Positions 1 to 11,217 of a stretch of DNA of 64,000 bases are shown here, one piece after another; position 1 is the first letter of the stretch, and the number at the start of each line of letters is the position of its first letter. The translations under genes and the position numbers were made by a program. The stretch covers positions 7,721,864 to 7,785,863 of the forward strand of contig NC_133485.1 in NCBI RefSeq assembly GCF_025370935.1, given 5' to 3'. The DNA comes from Choristoneura fumiferana (Eukaryota > Arthropoda > Insecta > Lepidoptera > Tortricidae). The notes beneath the pieces were generated by a model that saw nothing but the letters and a program-made list of their open reading frames with translations, did not search any database and was not told where the DNA came from.

Positions 1-729
1 TTGACGGATTAACGTTTAAAACACTACTAAATAATAAGGAAACTATAGTTATTAAGCTACCGTCATAACAAAAAGACTGCCACTATATTGACAAGTATTT
101 TAGGAATAAGCAATTACATAATTTTAAGATTATATGTGGCGTTATCTGGGAAAAGGTACCTTGTTGTCGGTATTGAGTTATTGATATCCCCATAATCTAC
201 ATACATTTAGCTATCGAACCATGTAAGAAACATGCATGTAGGTTTAATAGATATTTAAAAAAAAATTGTTGAACCTCAAAAGCCAGAAAAGGTGATTATG
301 ACAAAATTGAATTCAAACTTATACACCCAATAAAAGTATGTTGTTGTTGGAAGTTACTTAGATAAGATGCTATTTGAGGAGTAGATTGTACGGGCTTTCA
401 GGTTTCAAGAACAATTTTGTAATTGAACAACTGTTTTCCTATAGTTTACCTTGCCAAAGTGCATAAAGAAAAAAAAAGGTTGATGGATTTTTTTTTACTT
501 AATTTTCTATTTATAGTATATTTCCATTGGATTTTATCAAATGAAAAAATATAATGCGTAATTGGACACTAAATAAGAACTACTCCGTTTTGAATTAACG
601 TTGTTTATTATATAAAAAAATACTTTAACAAATATAACTTTGTGGTTTACTAATGTAATTAAACAGTCAATATCAACAAACGTTTATATTTAGTACGCTA
701 AAACATGAAACTACCGTGAGACTAACTCA

Positions 730-858
730 TTAAATATAATGACCCGGATAACTCACGTCTTAAATCGAGTTTAGGTCGGCGAAGGGCTACGGATTAGCCC
801 AAAACAAGTCGAGCTAAACTCGATTTAAGACGTGAGTTATCCGGGTCATTATATTTAA
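730..858. repeat. Hairpin-forming inverted repeat
   Basis: About 43 bases starting at 730 are repeated inverted up to 858, with a loop of about 30 bases. The arms centre on GACCCGGATAACTCACGTC. A diverged relative with a longer interior lies around 27590-27880, so this is a dispersed foldback or MITE-like family. No coding capacity is visible. Confidence 0.7.
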
Positions 859-1290
859 TACGCTAAAACATAGCCAAATGAGACCAAATTAACTCGACAA
901 TCTGAAAAACTAGTTTTTTCAGTCTCAGAATTCAAGGTAAAGTTTAGTAAAAAGTTGGCACAATCACTATATATTTTCGAAAAGGTACCTTATCGTCGGT
1001 GGTAAAATATTTAATGATATGAATTGATATCATTTGAAAACGACTAATAACTTACGATTAATTTTAATAGTCTTAATTTAAGTACACTGTAGTATTAAAA
1101 CTCTTACCAAAAACCTATAATTTTGTCTCAAAAAACACTAGATGATTAACGTATTTGAAAAGGTACCTTATTGTCGGACGTAAAATGTTTAGTGACATAG
1201 TTAAGAATAAGATCTAAAAAAATGCTTTTATTTGTAGTTGTAACTATTAATCGTTATTATTATTATTATTATAAATCAACCTCTAAAGAC

Positions 1291-1583
1291 CTGCAGGTGG
1301 TAGGACCTTGTGCAAGGTCCGCCCGGATTGCTACCACCATCTTGCTCGCTAATCCTGCCGTGAAAACTGCTATTTGTTTGCATTGTTGTGTTTCGGCGTG
1401 GAGAGTTAGACAGCCGGTGAAATTACTGGCACTTGAGGTATCCCATCTTAGGCCTCTAGGTTGGCAACGCATCTGCAATGCCCCTGGTGTTGCAGGTGTC
1501 TATGGGCGGTGGTAATCTCTTACCATCAGGTGACCCACTTGCTCGTTTGCCATCCAGTCCAATAATAAAAAAAGAAAAAGAAA
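1291..1583 (+). mobile_element. SINE-like element, family A, near full length
   Basis: It begins near 'gcaggtggtaggacct' and ends in 'gctcgtttgccatccagtc' plus an A-rich tail. The same unit recurs at 57967-58243, and partially at 39583-39765, 54761-54867, 59605-59715, 53901-53975 and, inverted, 31617-31672. High copy number, short length and an A-rich 3' end fit a SINE or a short LINE 3' end. I did not find clear pol III boxes in it, so the class is tentative. Confidence 0.65.
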
Positions 1584-1603
1584 TTGGCGTAAATCGTCAA
1601 TAA

Positions 1604-1875
1604 GGGCCTTATCACACTAGCGATTTGCGGGAGAGTTGAAAGCGAGGCAAGCGTGCAACGACATCGCCGCGTGCGCGCGCGCTGCTGCGAGCGTGTAGCG
1701 AGTTAGCTGCTTTAGCGCCAAAAACGCTAACGCAGCGAACTCGCAGCGACATCGTTGCGCGCTCGCGGCGATATCGTTGCGTGCTCGCGGTGAAATCGTT
1801 ACGCGCTTTAAGCGAACTACCTGCGCGCTCGCCTCGCTTTCAACTCGCCCGCAAATTGCTAGTGTGATAAGGCCC
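1604..1875. mobile_element. CpG-dense MITE with TAA target duplication
   Basis: Terminal inverted repeats of roughly 46 bases begin GGGCCTTATCACACTAGC and are flanked by the duplicated trinucleotide TAA (1601-1603 and 1876-1878). The interior is packed with CGCG and GCGC and has a loose period of about 26 bases. A 3-bp TWA duplication with G-rich ends suits the PIF/Harbinger superfamily, but no transposase is present. Confidence 0.75.
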
Positions 1876-1980
1876 TAACTGGCTAATGCCTGATGGTGGC
1901 CAGTTATTGATGATTTACCTTACTCTAATTAAACGCATTTTATGATGATTCTGATTGACGTTTTTTTACGCGCCGACAAG

Positions 1981-2070
1981 CTCCGCACTGGGCCCGCGTG
2001 GGAACTACTGCCCAAGCTCTCTCATTCTGAGAGGAGGCCTGTGCCCAGCAGTGGGACGTATAGGCTGGGA
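1981..2070 (+). mobile_element. SINE family B fragment (3' end)
   Basis: This matches the distal part of the tRNA-headed SINE at 51491-51784, read in its sense direction: 'gaggcctgtgcccagcag' followed by 'gggacgtataggctggg'. It lies inside the inverted-repeat unit 132-2389. Confidence 0.6.
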
Positions 2071-2389
2071 TGATGATGATAATGATGATGACGCGCCGAC
2101 AAAGTACCGACGTCCGATACGTCTTCCAAACCGATACCGAGCGCACAGAAAGCATTCAAGAGCGGCACAGACAATAAGGTACCTTTCTTACTAAACTTTA
2201 AGGGATGTTTTAACTCATAAAAAATGGATTTAAAAACTTGTGTCTCTGTCAAATTAAAATTTAGACCTTGCTTATTAATAAAGAGTAAAAACAGAAATAA
2301 CGATTTTTTTCGACATTTTACTTTGAACGCGATTATCTCGGAAACTACAACCGACAACAAGGTACCCGTTTCCAGATAACGCCACATAT

Positions 2390-4178
2390 TCCAGCATCAA
2401 TAGAACAAACAGTACATGATTTGTAATGACACCGGTATAATTTTGTTGTACTTATACTTCATAGTGAGTATAAGATTGCAATGTTTTTTTTTTTCAGTAG
2501 TTTTAAGTTGAGAACTGTCCTTAAGTTTTTGTTTTCTTCAGACTATCTTGTCACACTAGTTATTTTTATTAAAGCCCAGCCTTTCTGTGATGTTATTATT
2601 AAAGTTGTTCAGTTTAAATTTTAATATAGTTGCGTTATAATATAGGTTTATCTAGATTTTGTAAAGTACCATATATCAGACTCTTCTAATTGTTGACTCT
2701 GATTCTTTCGTCGGCTTTTTATATAATCATAATTAGTAATCTACTGTACGGAATCTCACTTTGTATAAAGTCCCAGTGTAAAATAACCTATGTGGCGGTT
2801 AAAAATTCTTGGCTTTTACATGTACAAAGTTATCTTTAAATGTTAGAATGTGTCTTTGTAGTCTGTGATGATTTAAAAATAAGTGTAGGTCCTGAATGAT
2901 GGTGTAGCAGGGTAATATTTTGATGAGTCATGATCGAACCCCTCTCCCTTGTAAACGCGTACTAGTAAAATTGCAAGCGTAATTCTATCCTACTCGCGCA
3001 AGCCATGTGAGTGGGATATAAATTCGACAAGACTTGTGCAGTAATTTCGCCTCATGTAAGCAGGGCGTAGCAAAGGGCTAAAAAAGCGGGTACCAATTCG
3101 TAGGGTTCATCCAATTAATCCTAGCGTCTTTTATCTGGAATTGTTCATTCGAAGTTGGGCCAATGGGCCATCAGTATGCCACCACGTAAAGCACCTTATC
3201 ACTGGCCATGGGCAGTAAACAGTTCAAATAGTTAGGTTTAGATTTGCTTAGGCAATAATAACGAATTTAAGTATTTATTTTTTTTTGGTTGACTTCGGAA
3301 ATTCCAAATTTGTAAGAGTACTTACTTACCTAAACTGTTAGTTTAAAAATGTTAAATTTGTACTCGATTTGTTAAGAACCTCGTTTTTGTTTTGTATTAG
3401 TAAGAGGTTTATTAAATGATCACTTATGATTTACAGTACTAGACGTTTTATTGTCTTAACCTCAGTCGTAGCAATAATACGTTAGTTGACCACCCACCAC
3501 CCTACTAATTACAAAGATTAGAAATTTAGATATATCTACGGTAATTGCCAGCACAACTTTCTGTCATGGTCATGATTCCTAACGAGTGGGCTCACTTATT
3601 TCGGCGCAGTCAAAGTACGGTATACATTACAGAAATATACCTACTTGTGATATTTATTATTTAAGCTGTATTGTACGCAAGTACAGCCATCGCGTAGTTT
3701 AGTTAGTCCATAACTTAAGAAATATTACGCGTAGGTATTCCAAATTCAAATTCCAAACATGTTAGGTATGTTCGAAATTCGAACACATTTTGAATATCTG
3801 CGTTCAAATTAAAATATTACTGTGAAGTAATTAGTAGTTCTTAGTCTTTTTATTTTGTATTTTTTGTGTCAATTCCTGGATGAGGCAGGCAATTTTCAAG
3901 TAAATCGCTGAATGCAGTCCGAATTACTTATTTTTATAAGTGGAATGTAGATTCAATACAGCAAAATATCACATGTACTTGTGGCGTGGCATATGAATAT
4001 AGGTGTCGCGATGCGAAGCGACAGATGATGAGGTAAGTCGAAGTAAAGGCAGGAGAGATGATGTTCAAAGATTGTATACAAAAACCAACTTAGTATAAAA
4101 ACTAATAAATTTGGAAGTTTGTAAAATAAAAGAGTTATAAATGTTGTAGGACTTACAAAATTGTGCCTTCAAAGTCTG
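2390..4178. other. Noncoding stretch, no feature recognised
   Basis: AT-rich sequence with stops in all frames, no splice-bounded open segment I would trust, and no repeat family that I recognise elsewhere in the window. Confidence 0.5.
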
Positions 4179-4452
4179 TTACGAGGGGCACAGCACACTG
4201 AAATGATCGGGAATAAGAAAAACCACATGCACGGTATAGCTAATAGTACATTGTTTCTTAAGGCGGTAAATAAGGAATTACGAACGAGAGTCTATTTAGA
4301 AGCCCGAAGTCGAAGACAGGGCTTTAATGAGTCGATGTTCGTAATTCTAGTACTGCCCGTGCGACATACAATGTTTTTCATCACATTTGCGAGTAAATTT
4401 TTATATTTCTAAAAGAAAAAAATATATAATTGTTCCAAATATTGGCGATACC

Positions 4453-4545
4453 TTAGGCTTTGCTATTGGTAGAGCCGCCCTCCCCTCCCGCAGCAGGCGC
4501 CGCAACGTGCATGTGCATGTGGTCCTGCAGCAGCGTTTGGGCTCT
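4453..4545 (-). other. Short open tail joined to the mariner break, origin unknown
   Basis: Immediately after the mariner similarity stops, the minus strand reads about 28 sense codons to a TAA at 4455-4453, containing LLQDHMHMHVAAPAAGEGG. The composition (GC-rich, His/Ala/Gly) differs from the surrounding AT-rich repeats. It could be the last exon of a host gene broken by the mariner, or a chance frame. No matching upstream exon was identified. Confidence 0.25.
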
Positions 4546-5398
4546 GGTCAGGACTGTACGGAGGATGGCTCATCAGCTCAATGTTTTCCTGCTTCAAAAA
4601 ATCATTCGTCTTCCGAGCCGTATGGGAGCTCGCATTATCGTGATGTAAGATGATGCGACGTTTCGGGTTATTTTTTCGGAGTTCGGCTATCATTTCTGGC
4701 AAACAAACCGCGATATACCACTCGGCTGTAACCGTTCTGCGTTCCTGTAAAGGAATTGTAGCAACATGCCCCTTTTTCGAGACAATCGTAGCGACCATTT
4801 ATTTTCTTTGATACGCTGCGGGAGTGAACCACTTTCGTTGGTTTGACCTCGTCTTCGAAGACCCAAACTGCTGACTGATGTTTTATTTCAGGTTCGTATG
4901 AATAAATCATGCTTCGTCACCTGAGACGATATTATAAACGGCATTTGACTTCCCTCCGTTGAAGCGTTGCAGAGTATTCCGGCAGCAATCTACACGAGCC
5001 GCCTTTTGCTCTTCAGACAAATTGTGGGGAACCCAGCGGGAAACTAGCTTTCTTACACACAGCTCATTATGTAATATCGACTGAATTGCAGTCATTCCGA
5101 TACATGGAGGATTTTATGCACTTCACTCATACCGATGCCTAAGCTTGTCCGAATCTGCTGATACGTCACTCTTTTGTCAGTCTCTATCATACGCCGTACA
5201 ACACTGATGTTATTTTCAGTCGTCGCCGTAGAAGGCCGTCCCTCACGCAGATCATCGGCTGTGTCATCGGTGAGATTAGTGCGACCACGTTTAAACTCAT
5301 TAAACCAGTTGAAATGGTCGCATGAGATGGGGCTTCATTGTGAAAGGCCAATCGAAGTCTATCATAGCTTTCTTGTTGACTTAAATGACATCGAAAGT
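4546..5398 (-). pseudogene. Broken mariner transposase
   Basis: The minus strand encodes a recognisable mariner-family transposase in pieces. From high to low coordinate these are the helix-turn-helix region around 5100-5395 (FNEFKRGRTNL, LREGRPSTA), the linker with the WVPHNL motif (near 5030), the first catalytic Asp in SGDEA (near 4910), and the second in HHDNASSHTA (near 4640). The frame changes near 4910 and again near 4798, so no full protein can be made. Similarity ends after SPDQSPN, just before the place where the third catalytic Asp of the DD34D triad should be. It is a cut-and-paste transposon relic. A Harbinger-like MITE (5403-5556) interrupts its N-terminal end. Confidence 0.85.
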
Positions 5399-5402
5399 CT
5401 TA

Positions 5403-5556
5403 CCCCCTTATTCATAAACGACAATCAAACCTATTTTAGTTAAAATGCCGCTAAAATTAGTTTGTCCTTATCTGTCACTTCGACATTGTATTTATTAGAA
5501 AGGGACAAAGCATTTGTTAGTTAACATAGGCTTGTTAAGTTTTATGAATAAGGGGG
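5403..5556. mobile_element. MITE with TTA target duplication
   Basis: Terminal inverted repeats CCCCCTTATTCATAAA are flanked by TTA at 5400-5402 and 5557-5559. The ends resemble those of the larger element at 22844-23234, suggesting one Harbinger-like family. It sits within the N-terminal end of the mariner copy, so it inserted later. Confidence 0.75.
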
Positions 5557-5754
5557 TTAAAAAAATCATTGCACGAAATTTTTCTCGCATTAAAGTCATG
5601 TTGACGTGACACAGACAATTTCCAATTTGCCGCCAAATCGTAAAACAAATGACAAATAAATGAAACACATACTCAATAATATTGGCAGAGTTCCATTTTC
5701 AAAATGTTAACTTACTTTTTATTATATTGTTTACATGTGGCCAGTTCTAAAAAC

Positions 5755-6062
5755 TTTCAGTGTCGGCCTCGTATGTCACATGACTATCATCTATATAATA
5801 GTTGCACAGCTGCGATGTTTTCAGACGTGACCGCTGTTCTTGGTCGACCTGCAGAAGGAACAGTGCTGAGCGACACATGACCGCGTCGGAATCGGAACTC
5901 GACATACCAGCGGTATATTGTCGTTTGACTGTGCTTCAACATCATAAATCGAAACAAGTTCGCTGAGACATTTATCTTGAGATAAGCCGCGACGAAAATT
6001 GTGATAAATTATGGCCAAGGAGCGGAATTTCTCATAGCAAAAATCAAACATCAAAGGAATTG
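5755..6062 (-). pseudogene. Second mariner transposase fragment (N-terminal)
   Basis: An open minus-strand segment starting near 6054 carries MMFDFCYEKFRSLAIIYHNF, the typical start of a mariner transposase. The next ~70 residues drift in and out of frame, and HVTYEAD is still readable near 5770. The catalytic core is absent. It belongs to a different subfamily from the 4546-5398 copy. Part of its 5' region (6021-6081) is repeated inverted at 6694-6757. Confidence 0.7.
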
Positions 6063-6463
6063 AACATAAGTTTTATCGATTATTCCAGTTATCGATGTTA
6101 TCGAATCGACTCTTCTTGTTATCGCCTTGTAACAATATTCTGTAACATTTGACCTCTTTGATAAGAGACTTTCATCTCCATATTAAAATAAAATAAATCG
6201 CGTCAACGTCACATATTATGACATTTATGTCACTTGAGTTTTTCTTAGTCATTCCCGTGTTATTAAAATGGTTAATCCTAAAAGAAAAACGATTTACAAA
6301 TGGATTAAAAAACATCCCTTACTTATTTAAAATAAAGATTCTTCAACGTCATACTGCTCTAAATGTAAATTAATTTAAAGCAGCTCAAGCTCTTTATATT
6401 TCAATTGTAACTTACTTAAAAAGCGCTATTTTAAAAGTACCTTATTATTCCTGTTTTATTCAT

Positions 6464-6660
6464 CATCCCCAGCCTATATACGTCCACTGCTGGGCACAGG
6501 CCTCCTCTCAGCACAAGAGGGCTTGGGCCATAGTTCCCACGCGGCCCAGTGCGGATTGGGAACTTCGCACGCACCATTGAATCGCTTCGCAGTTTGTGCA
6601 GGTTCCTCACGATGTTTTCCTTCACCGCAAAGCTCGTGGTAAATTTCAAATGTAATGTTT
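6464..6660 (-). mobile_element. SINE family B, truncated copy
   Basis: It contains 'cagcctatatacgtcca', 'gctgggcacaggcctcctc' and 'gatgttttccttcaccg', the diagnostic blocks of family B, but ends before the tRNA-like head. It lies between the two inverted mariner pieces. Confidence 0.75.
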
Positions 6661-6693
6661 TGTTCTGTTTTATTAATTACTGAATATTATCGA

Positions 6694-6757
6694 TAGTCGA
6701 TAAACTTATGTTCAATTCCTTTGACGTTTGATTTTTGCTATGAGAAATTCCGCTACT
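6694..6757 (+). repeat. Inverted copy of the mariner 5' region
   Basis: This matches 6021-6081 in opposite orientation across 'gaattccttt'-type sequence and 'tttgctatgagaaattccgc'. Two head-to-head pieces of the same mariner subfamily therefore flank the SINE B copy. Confidence 0.7.
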
Positions 6758-7383
6758 TGATTATGGCACGGAAATGTTCACGCGTGGCTCCATTTCTGTT
6801 AACGACATGTCAACTTTAAACCAACAGTTTGTTTTAAAAAAAAAAATTAATTGTTTGAATGTCATTAAGGTTCTAAGAGGCCATATTCAAATTCTAAAAA
6901 AGGTTTTATTGTAACTCAATCCGAAATATTCTATTCCCGATCATTTTAGTGTGCCCCTCGTATAGGGTTAAGTAAAACTGTGAGATAAAACTGGTTATAA
7001 AAACACTAATTCACTGCACTGTGAGAACTGTTATGATTAGTGATCAAATAGGTAAAATGTCAAAATAATAAGATATTTTAGCACGTCTTTATAGTACGGC
7101 TGCTGAGCTGAGAATGAATTTTGACATAAAAAAATGAGGAAGAGGTTAAGAATTAACAAGGCTTGATCAGCCTTGTTACATAGGTACGTACACAGAACAG
7201 AAATAGTACATTACTGTATAGGCCGGGAAGTAGGGGGTTGCCGGCCAAGCAGGTATAGACGGCCGAGCCTCCTGCTATAGGGATAGGCCGGATAGGGATG
7301 CAGCCGGCAACCCACGTTCGGCCGAGGCTTGTATAATGCTTTTCTCAAACATGACATTGAAATAAATAAAAAACAAGAAATTA

Positions 7384-7483
7384 NNNNNNNNNNNNNNNNN
7401 NNNNNNNNNNNNNNNNNNNNNNNNNNNNNNNNNNNNNNNNNNNNNNNNNNNNNNNNNNNNNNNNNNNNNNNNNNNNNNNNNNN
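7384..7483. other. Assembly gap, 100 N
   Basis: A run of exactly 100 N, a common placeholder for unknown gap length. The exon at 7547-7696 points into it. Confidence 0.99.
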
Positions 7484-7546
7484 GAGCCTGAAATATGTTT
7501 AATTAGAATTTAACTTGTCATAATATATTATTCTTAAGGTACTTAC

Positions 7547-7696
7547 TTTTAAGAGCGCGCAAACATTTTGTCCCAACTCGTCACTGGCGCGATCTCGTTC
7601 CCGCGGCCCGTGTTTCGCCCGCACACTACAACGTTTGCTGTGTGCGTACGATGCGAGCGTTGCCGAAACATTAAACACATCTTGATCGTTGTACAT
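7547..7696 (-). CDS. Candidate first coding exon of an unidentified minus-strand gene
   Basis: An ATG at 7696 in a good context (A at -3) opens 50 codons ending in a textbook donor, AAA|GTAAGT, at 7547. The segment is GC- and CpG-rich in an AT-rich neighbourhood, as expected of a promoter-proximal exon, and the frame is phase 0 at the splice. The peptide begins MYNDQDVFNVSATLASYAHS and later has the basic stretch KHGPRERDR. I do not recognise the family. The next exon would lie beyond the 100-N gap, but nothing convincing was seen in 1-7383. A gene here would be divergent from vasa. A chance frame remains possible. Confidence 0.45.
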
Positions 7697-10600
7697 TTTC
7701 CGTCGTAGTAAAATTAAGAAAAAAAATTGTTGCGATATAAATGTTTTTATTCCTTAACTTAATTTATTTTATTACTCACAAGCTTTTTACTTATCTTGCC
7801 CTGTTAGTATGTTAGTTATAGTAGGTATGGATAAAAATTTAGGAAGCTAAACTTGACTAAATATGCGTTTTCAGATTAAGTTAAATTTTACATACGTGTG
7901 TAAATCAAATGACAATGCAGTATATTATTATGATTTATGAAGCCTGATCTGATGATGGAGCTGGAAGGTGGCCGTAGAACTCTGTAATAAATCTATATAA
8001 CCACATCGACTTTGGGCTCGTTTGATTCGTCTTGACAAGTACTTTGGCCCTAGATGGCAACAACATATAAAAATTACAGTCAGTAAAAAAAGCTGGCAAT
8101 AAAAATTTAATTTTTCAGTGCGCGCAAAATATTTAGTTTCAATGTTTCTCACGCATATGATGGTATACTGTGTGAGGGCACGTAATACTTAGTAAATAAA
8201 TGAATATTTCATCATCATTGCTCATAATTATTTTCATCTAATACCTTTAAACGAGAAATTCCGAAATCCCCATATATATATATATAATATTATATTTCGG
8301 CGATAATGTGTGTATATAAAATATTGTATGAAATTTTACATAATTAGGCCTTAAAACACTCGTGTGATGCTATAACGATATTCACTTCGCTGCTATCGTT
8401 AACCCACACTATGGTTTCAAGACCCCTCTTTATGTAACAATTGCATAAAATACTATTAGTAGATTAAAGGGAATAAAGCACTTTATTATCTCATGGGTAC
8501 GGTATTGAATCCTGAGCGTAACGAAGGACTCCAGATTTAACTCCCGAGCGCAGCGAGGGTGTCGTGCGTTAACTCCCGAGCGAAGCGAGGGTTTTAAGAT
8601 GGAGTCGACTTCTCTGGGAGTAGATTATTAACAATGCGTAAGGCGTCTAATTTAATGGACTACGGAGTCCAATGACATTTTAGTAACAGGAATTTCATTA
8701 GCTATCGTACATGTTCGGAGACAGTCTATCAAAACTGAGTAGTATCCTGGAATGTTTAATAAACAATAATCTTCATTTTATATGATTTCACTTGGTACGT
8801 ACCTAATGAAATACTGTGCAAACTAGACAAAAGTATTATTACTGAATAAAATTGTGGCAAAATCTATTTATTTTTTAAGTTGAAAATGCATCATACATTT
8901 TACATATTGGGACTTATAGAAAATCTCATGATTAGTATATTCGACATTTCAGCCTGTTCTATTTTCCGTCTGAAAATAAATGCAATCTTAAAATCAAGAA
9001 AGTAATGTTATCATAAATCCGAATTGAATTAAGTTAACACAAAAACGTATTTATTATTGATCCTGAATGTACAGTAATGGGAATTAGTATTGGTAAATAA
9101 CCTTTTAATGGTAGTATAGTACCTGATAAAAAAATGCTATCTTAAAACCAAAAACAGTAATTTTACAGTAACCTTAATTCCGATTTGGGTGAATTTAACA
9201 AAAAAAATATATTTATGGAACTATATTTCTATCTTGGATTTACAGTAATGGTAATTAATAATGATGAATAACCTTTTCTAAGCAGCTCATACTGTGTTAA
9301 CAGTACTGTGTTTTTTCATCCCAAATGATTTTCGTTTATTGCCCATATCTAAGAATATAAGATTTTTAGTGTACAACAATATTTATTTACTTTTATATCA
9401 TACTCACTATCATACTAAACAAACATACTAACAGGGCAAGTTAAATAAAAGCTTTAATGACTTTAAGTTACATTTTATTTTTTTAATACAATATTTTTTT
9501 GCTGACTGTACTTTTGTCCCTGGTTACCACCTAGGACTCGTCAAGACAAATCGAATGAGTCCAAATTCGATGGGTTATGTCGTTTTATTACAGAGTTCTT
9601 GTGGTTACCTTCCAGCTCCATCATCAGATCAGCTTCATGTCATAATAAGAATATTACATTGTCATTTTATTCACACATGCACGCAGTGTCATCTCAATCA
9701 AAAATCGGGAAGTGGGTCAAATTTAGTTAATACTTACACACTCATACTAACATACATACTAATATGGCAAGTTAAATAAATGCTTGTGAAATGTAAAATG
9801 CATCTACCCGTATTAGTTTGAGTGAAAATTGCGAAAATTTTAAACTTTATTTTAACATGTAAAATTACTTATCAAGTATCAAGCAGTTGCGGACACGCTA
9901 TAACTATCGGGTGTTTGCAGTAAAGGTTGTTAACCTTGCGGAGAGCGCAGAGCGATACGTCCGTTCCTTGGGGAGCCCGGCGCTTTCTGAGTCGTAACTA
10001 TTAACGCGCGCGGTTATATAATCGATTTAGGACCCAAGTTTAGAAAATTGTCAAAATTAAATGAGCTATTATTATGCGCTGAAAAAATATTACAGACTAA
10101 ACATTTCCTGTAGATTTATAATAAAATTGTTTTATTGGCAAATACATCACAACAAATGAGATAAAAAATGATGAAGTAGACCGATTTAGACCTTTGAAGA
10201 ATGGTATTTGAATAATAATAACTAATATTTTGATACATATGATGACCCTATGTCTTAAAAGACTATATTTCCTATTATAAAATACTAAAGTTACACTGTT
10301 TGTGGTGGGTTATAATGGAAATATTTCACATGAAAGACAGCTCTGACGCGTATTTTTGTAAAACCTCACTAACAAAATAATTTGGCAAAAAAAAATCGCT
10401 GACGGAAATAAATGGAAATCACCGCTATACATCAGAGTAAGAGTTTATCTATATGTTACATTAGTTTTTCCTTAAAAAACGTAAGCATTTAGACATTAAT
10501 AAGGCATTTGAAAAACCTCAAATCGCTGAATGGGCAATTTTCGTTTGCAAGGCCATGGGATAATGTCAATCCACATCCTAATTCTGGTCATACACAATAA

Positions 10601-11215
10601 TGCATGAATATTAGCAATGGTTACGATTACATAGCTTTCAACACTCAAAAATCTACAAAATATCAAAAAATTGTTCGACCTATTGTACTTCTGTTTCATA
10701 GAAATTATGGAAAGTGTTCCAATTTATCCGTAGTTTACTGAAATTAGCGTTCAAGTGAATTTAATGGGCGGCCAAAGATATATTACGCAATTTAGAAGCG
10801 TGTTGTGAATGAAGATCATAAAATAATATTTTCAGGGATTGACAAAATATTTTGTAGGTGGTTTGGAGTTAAAACCTGACTACGGTTACCGATATAAGAT
10901 GTGGGTGGAATATATCCCTTGGCCTGGTAAAGGGTTAAAGGTAAGGCTGGTTACGGCTACCAATGGTTAGATAGATATTAGGTACTTGGGTCGTCCATGT
11001 GTATTTTTGATGATCACAATTTATGTACTTACAATTTTATATTTTTAGCATTTATTTTGGAGTTTGTCTGTGTAAAAAGTCTTGTGTGCTATACAAATAA
11101 CTAAGATAAGATATGTTTATTTGGTACCACTATAACTTGAAGTTTGGAATAAACTATTCTTGGGAATGGATAAATAAATCATCTCAAGTGGTTTTGTAGT
11201 TTTAACAATTCAGTT
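7697..11215. other. Noncoding stretch upstream of vasa with scattered repeats
   Basis: Mostly AT-rich unassigned sequence. One repeat family appears inverted at about 7930-8110 (-) and about 9500-9640 (+), sharing 'ctgatgatggagctggaag' with its relatives elsewhere in the window. A duplicated block 'taactcccgagcg' with 'agcgaggg' lies at 8538-8594. A CpG-richer patch lies at 9940-10015. No vasa 5' exon or start codon could be fixed here. Confidence 0.5.
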
Positions 11216-11217
11216 TT

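Larger units (their letters stand above)
132..2389. mobile_element. Large inverted-repeat unit with inward-facing 16-bp motif, possible DNA transposon
   Basis: A 39-base arm at 132-170 recurs inverted at 2351-2389 with a few mismatches. Both arms contain the motif GGTACCTTGTTGTCGG. Variants of this motif lie at 155-170, 984-999 and 1162-1177 on the + strand and at 2168-2183 and 2351-2366 on the - strand, so every copy points inward. Repeated subterminal motifs of this kind are typical of class II transposon ends. The interior encodes no recognisable transposase and holds a SINE-like copy, a CpG-rich MITE and a SINE fragment. It could be a non-autonomous element, or two copies of a short element in opposite orientation. 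Confidence 0.45.
4180..6962. mobile_element. Mariner-like composite framed by inverted ends
   Basis: Inverted ends CGAGGGGCACA..ACTGAAATGAT near 4182-4217 and their complement near 6932-6961 are flanked by TA on both sides, as expected for Tc1/mariner insertion. The 2.8 kb between them is longer than a 1.3-kb mariner. It contains two transposase fragments of different subfamilies, a Harbinger-like MITE and a SINE B copy. The ends may belong to only one of the mariners, or to a separate non-autonomous element that collected the rest. Confidence 0.4.

Noticed and set aside
10859..10945. Open segment with acceptor TTTTGTAG and donor AAG|GTAAGG, reading KPDYGYRYKMWVEYIPWPG
   Set aside because: The complement (taccaggccaagggatatat) looks like a recurrent lepidopteran repeat, no partner exon was found, and it does not resemble Vasa. 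Kept out as a likely repeat.
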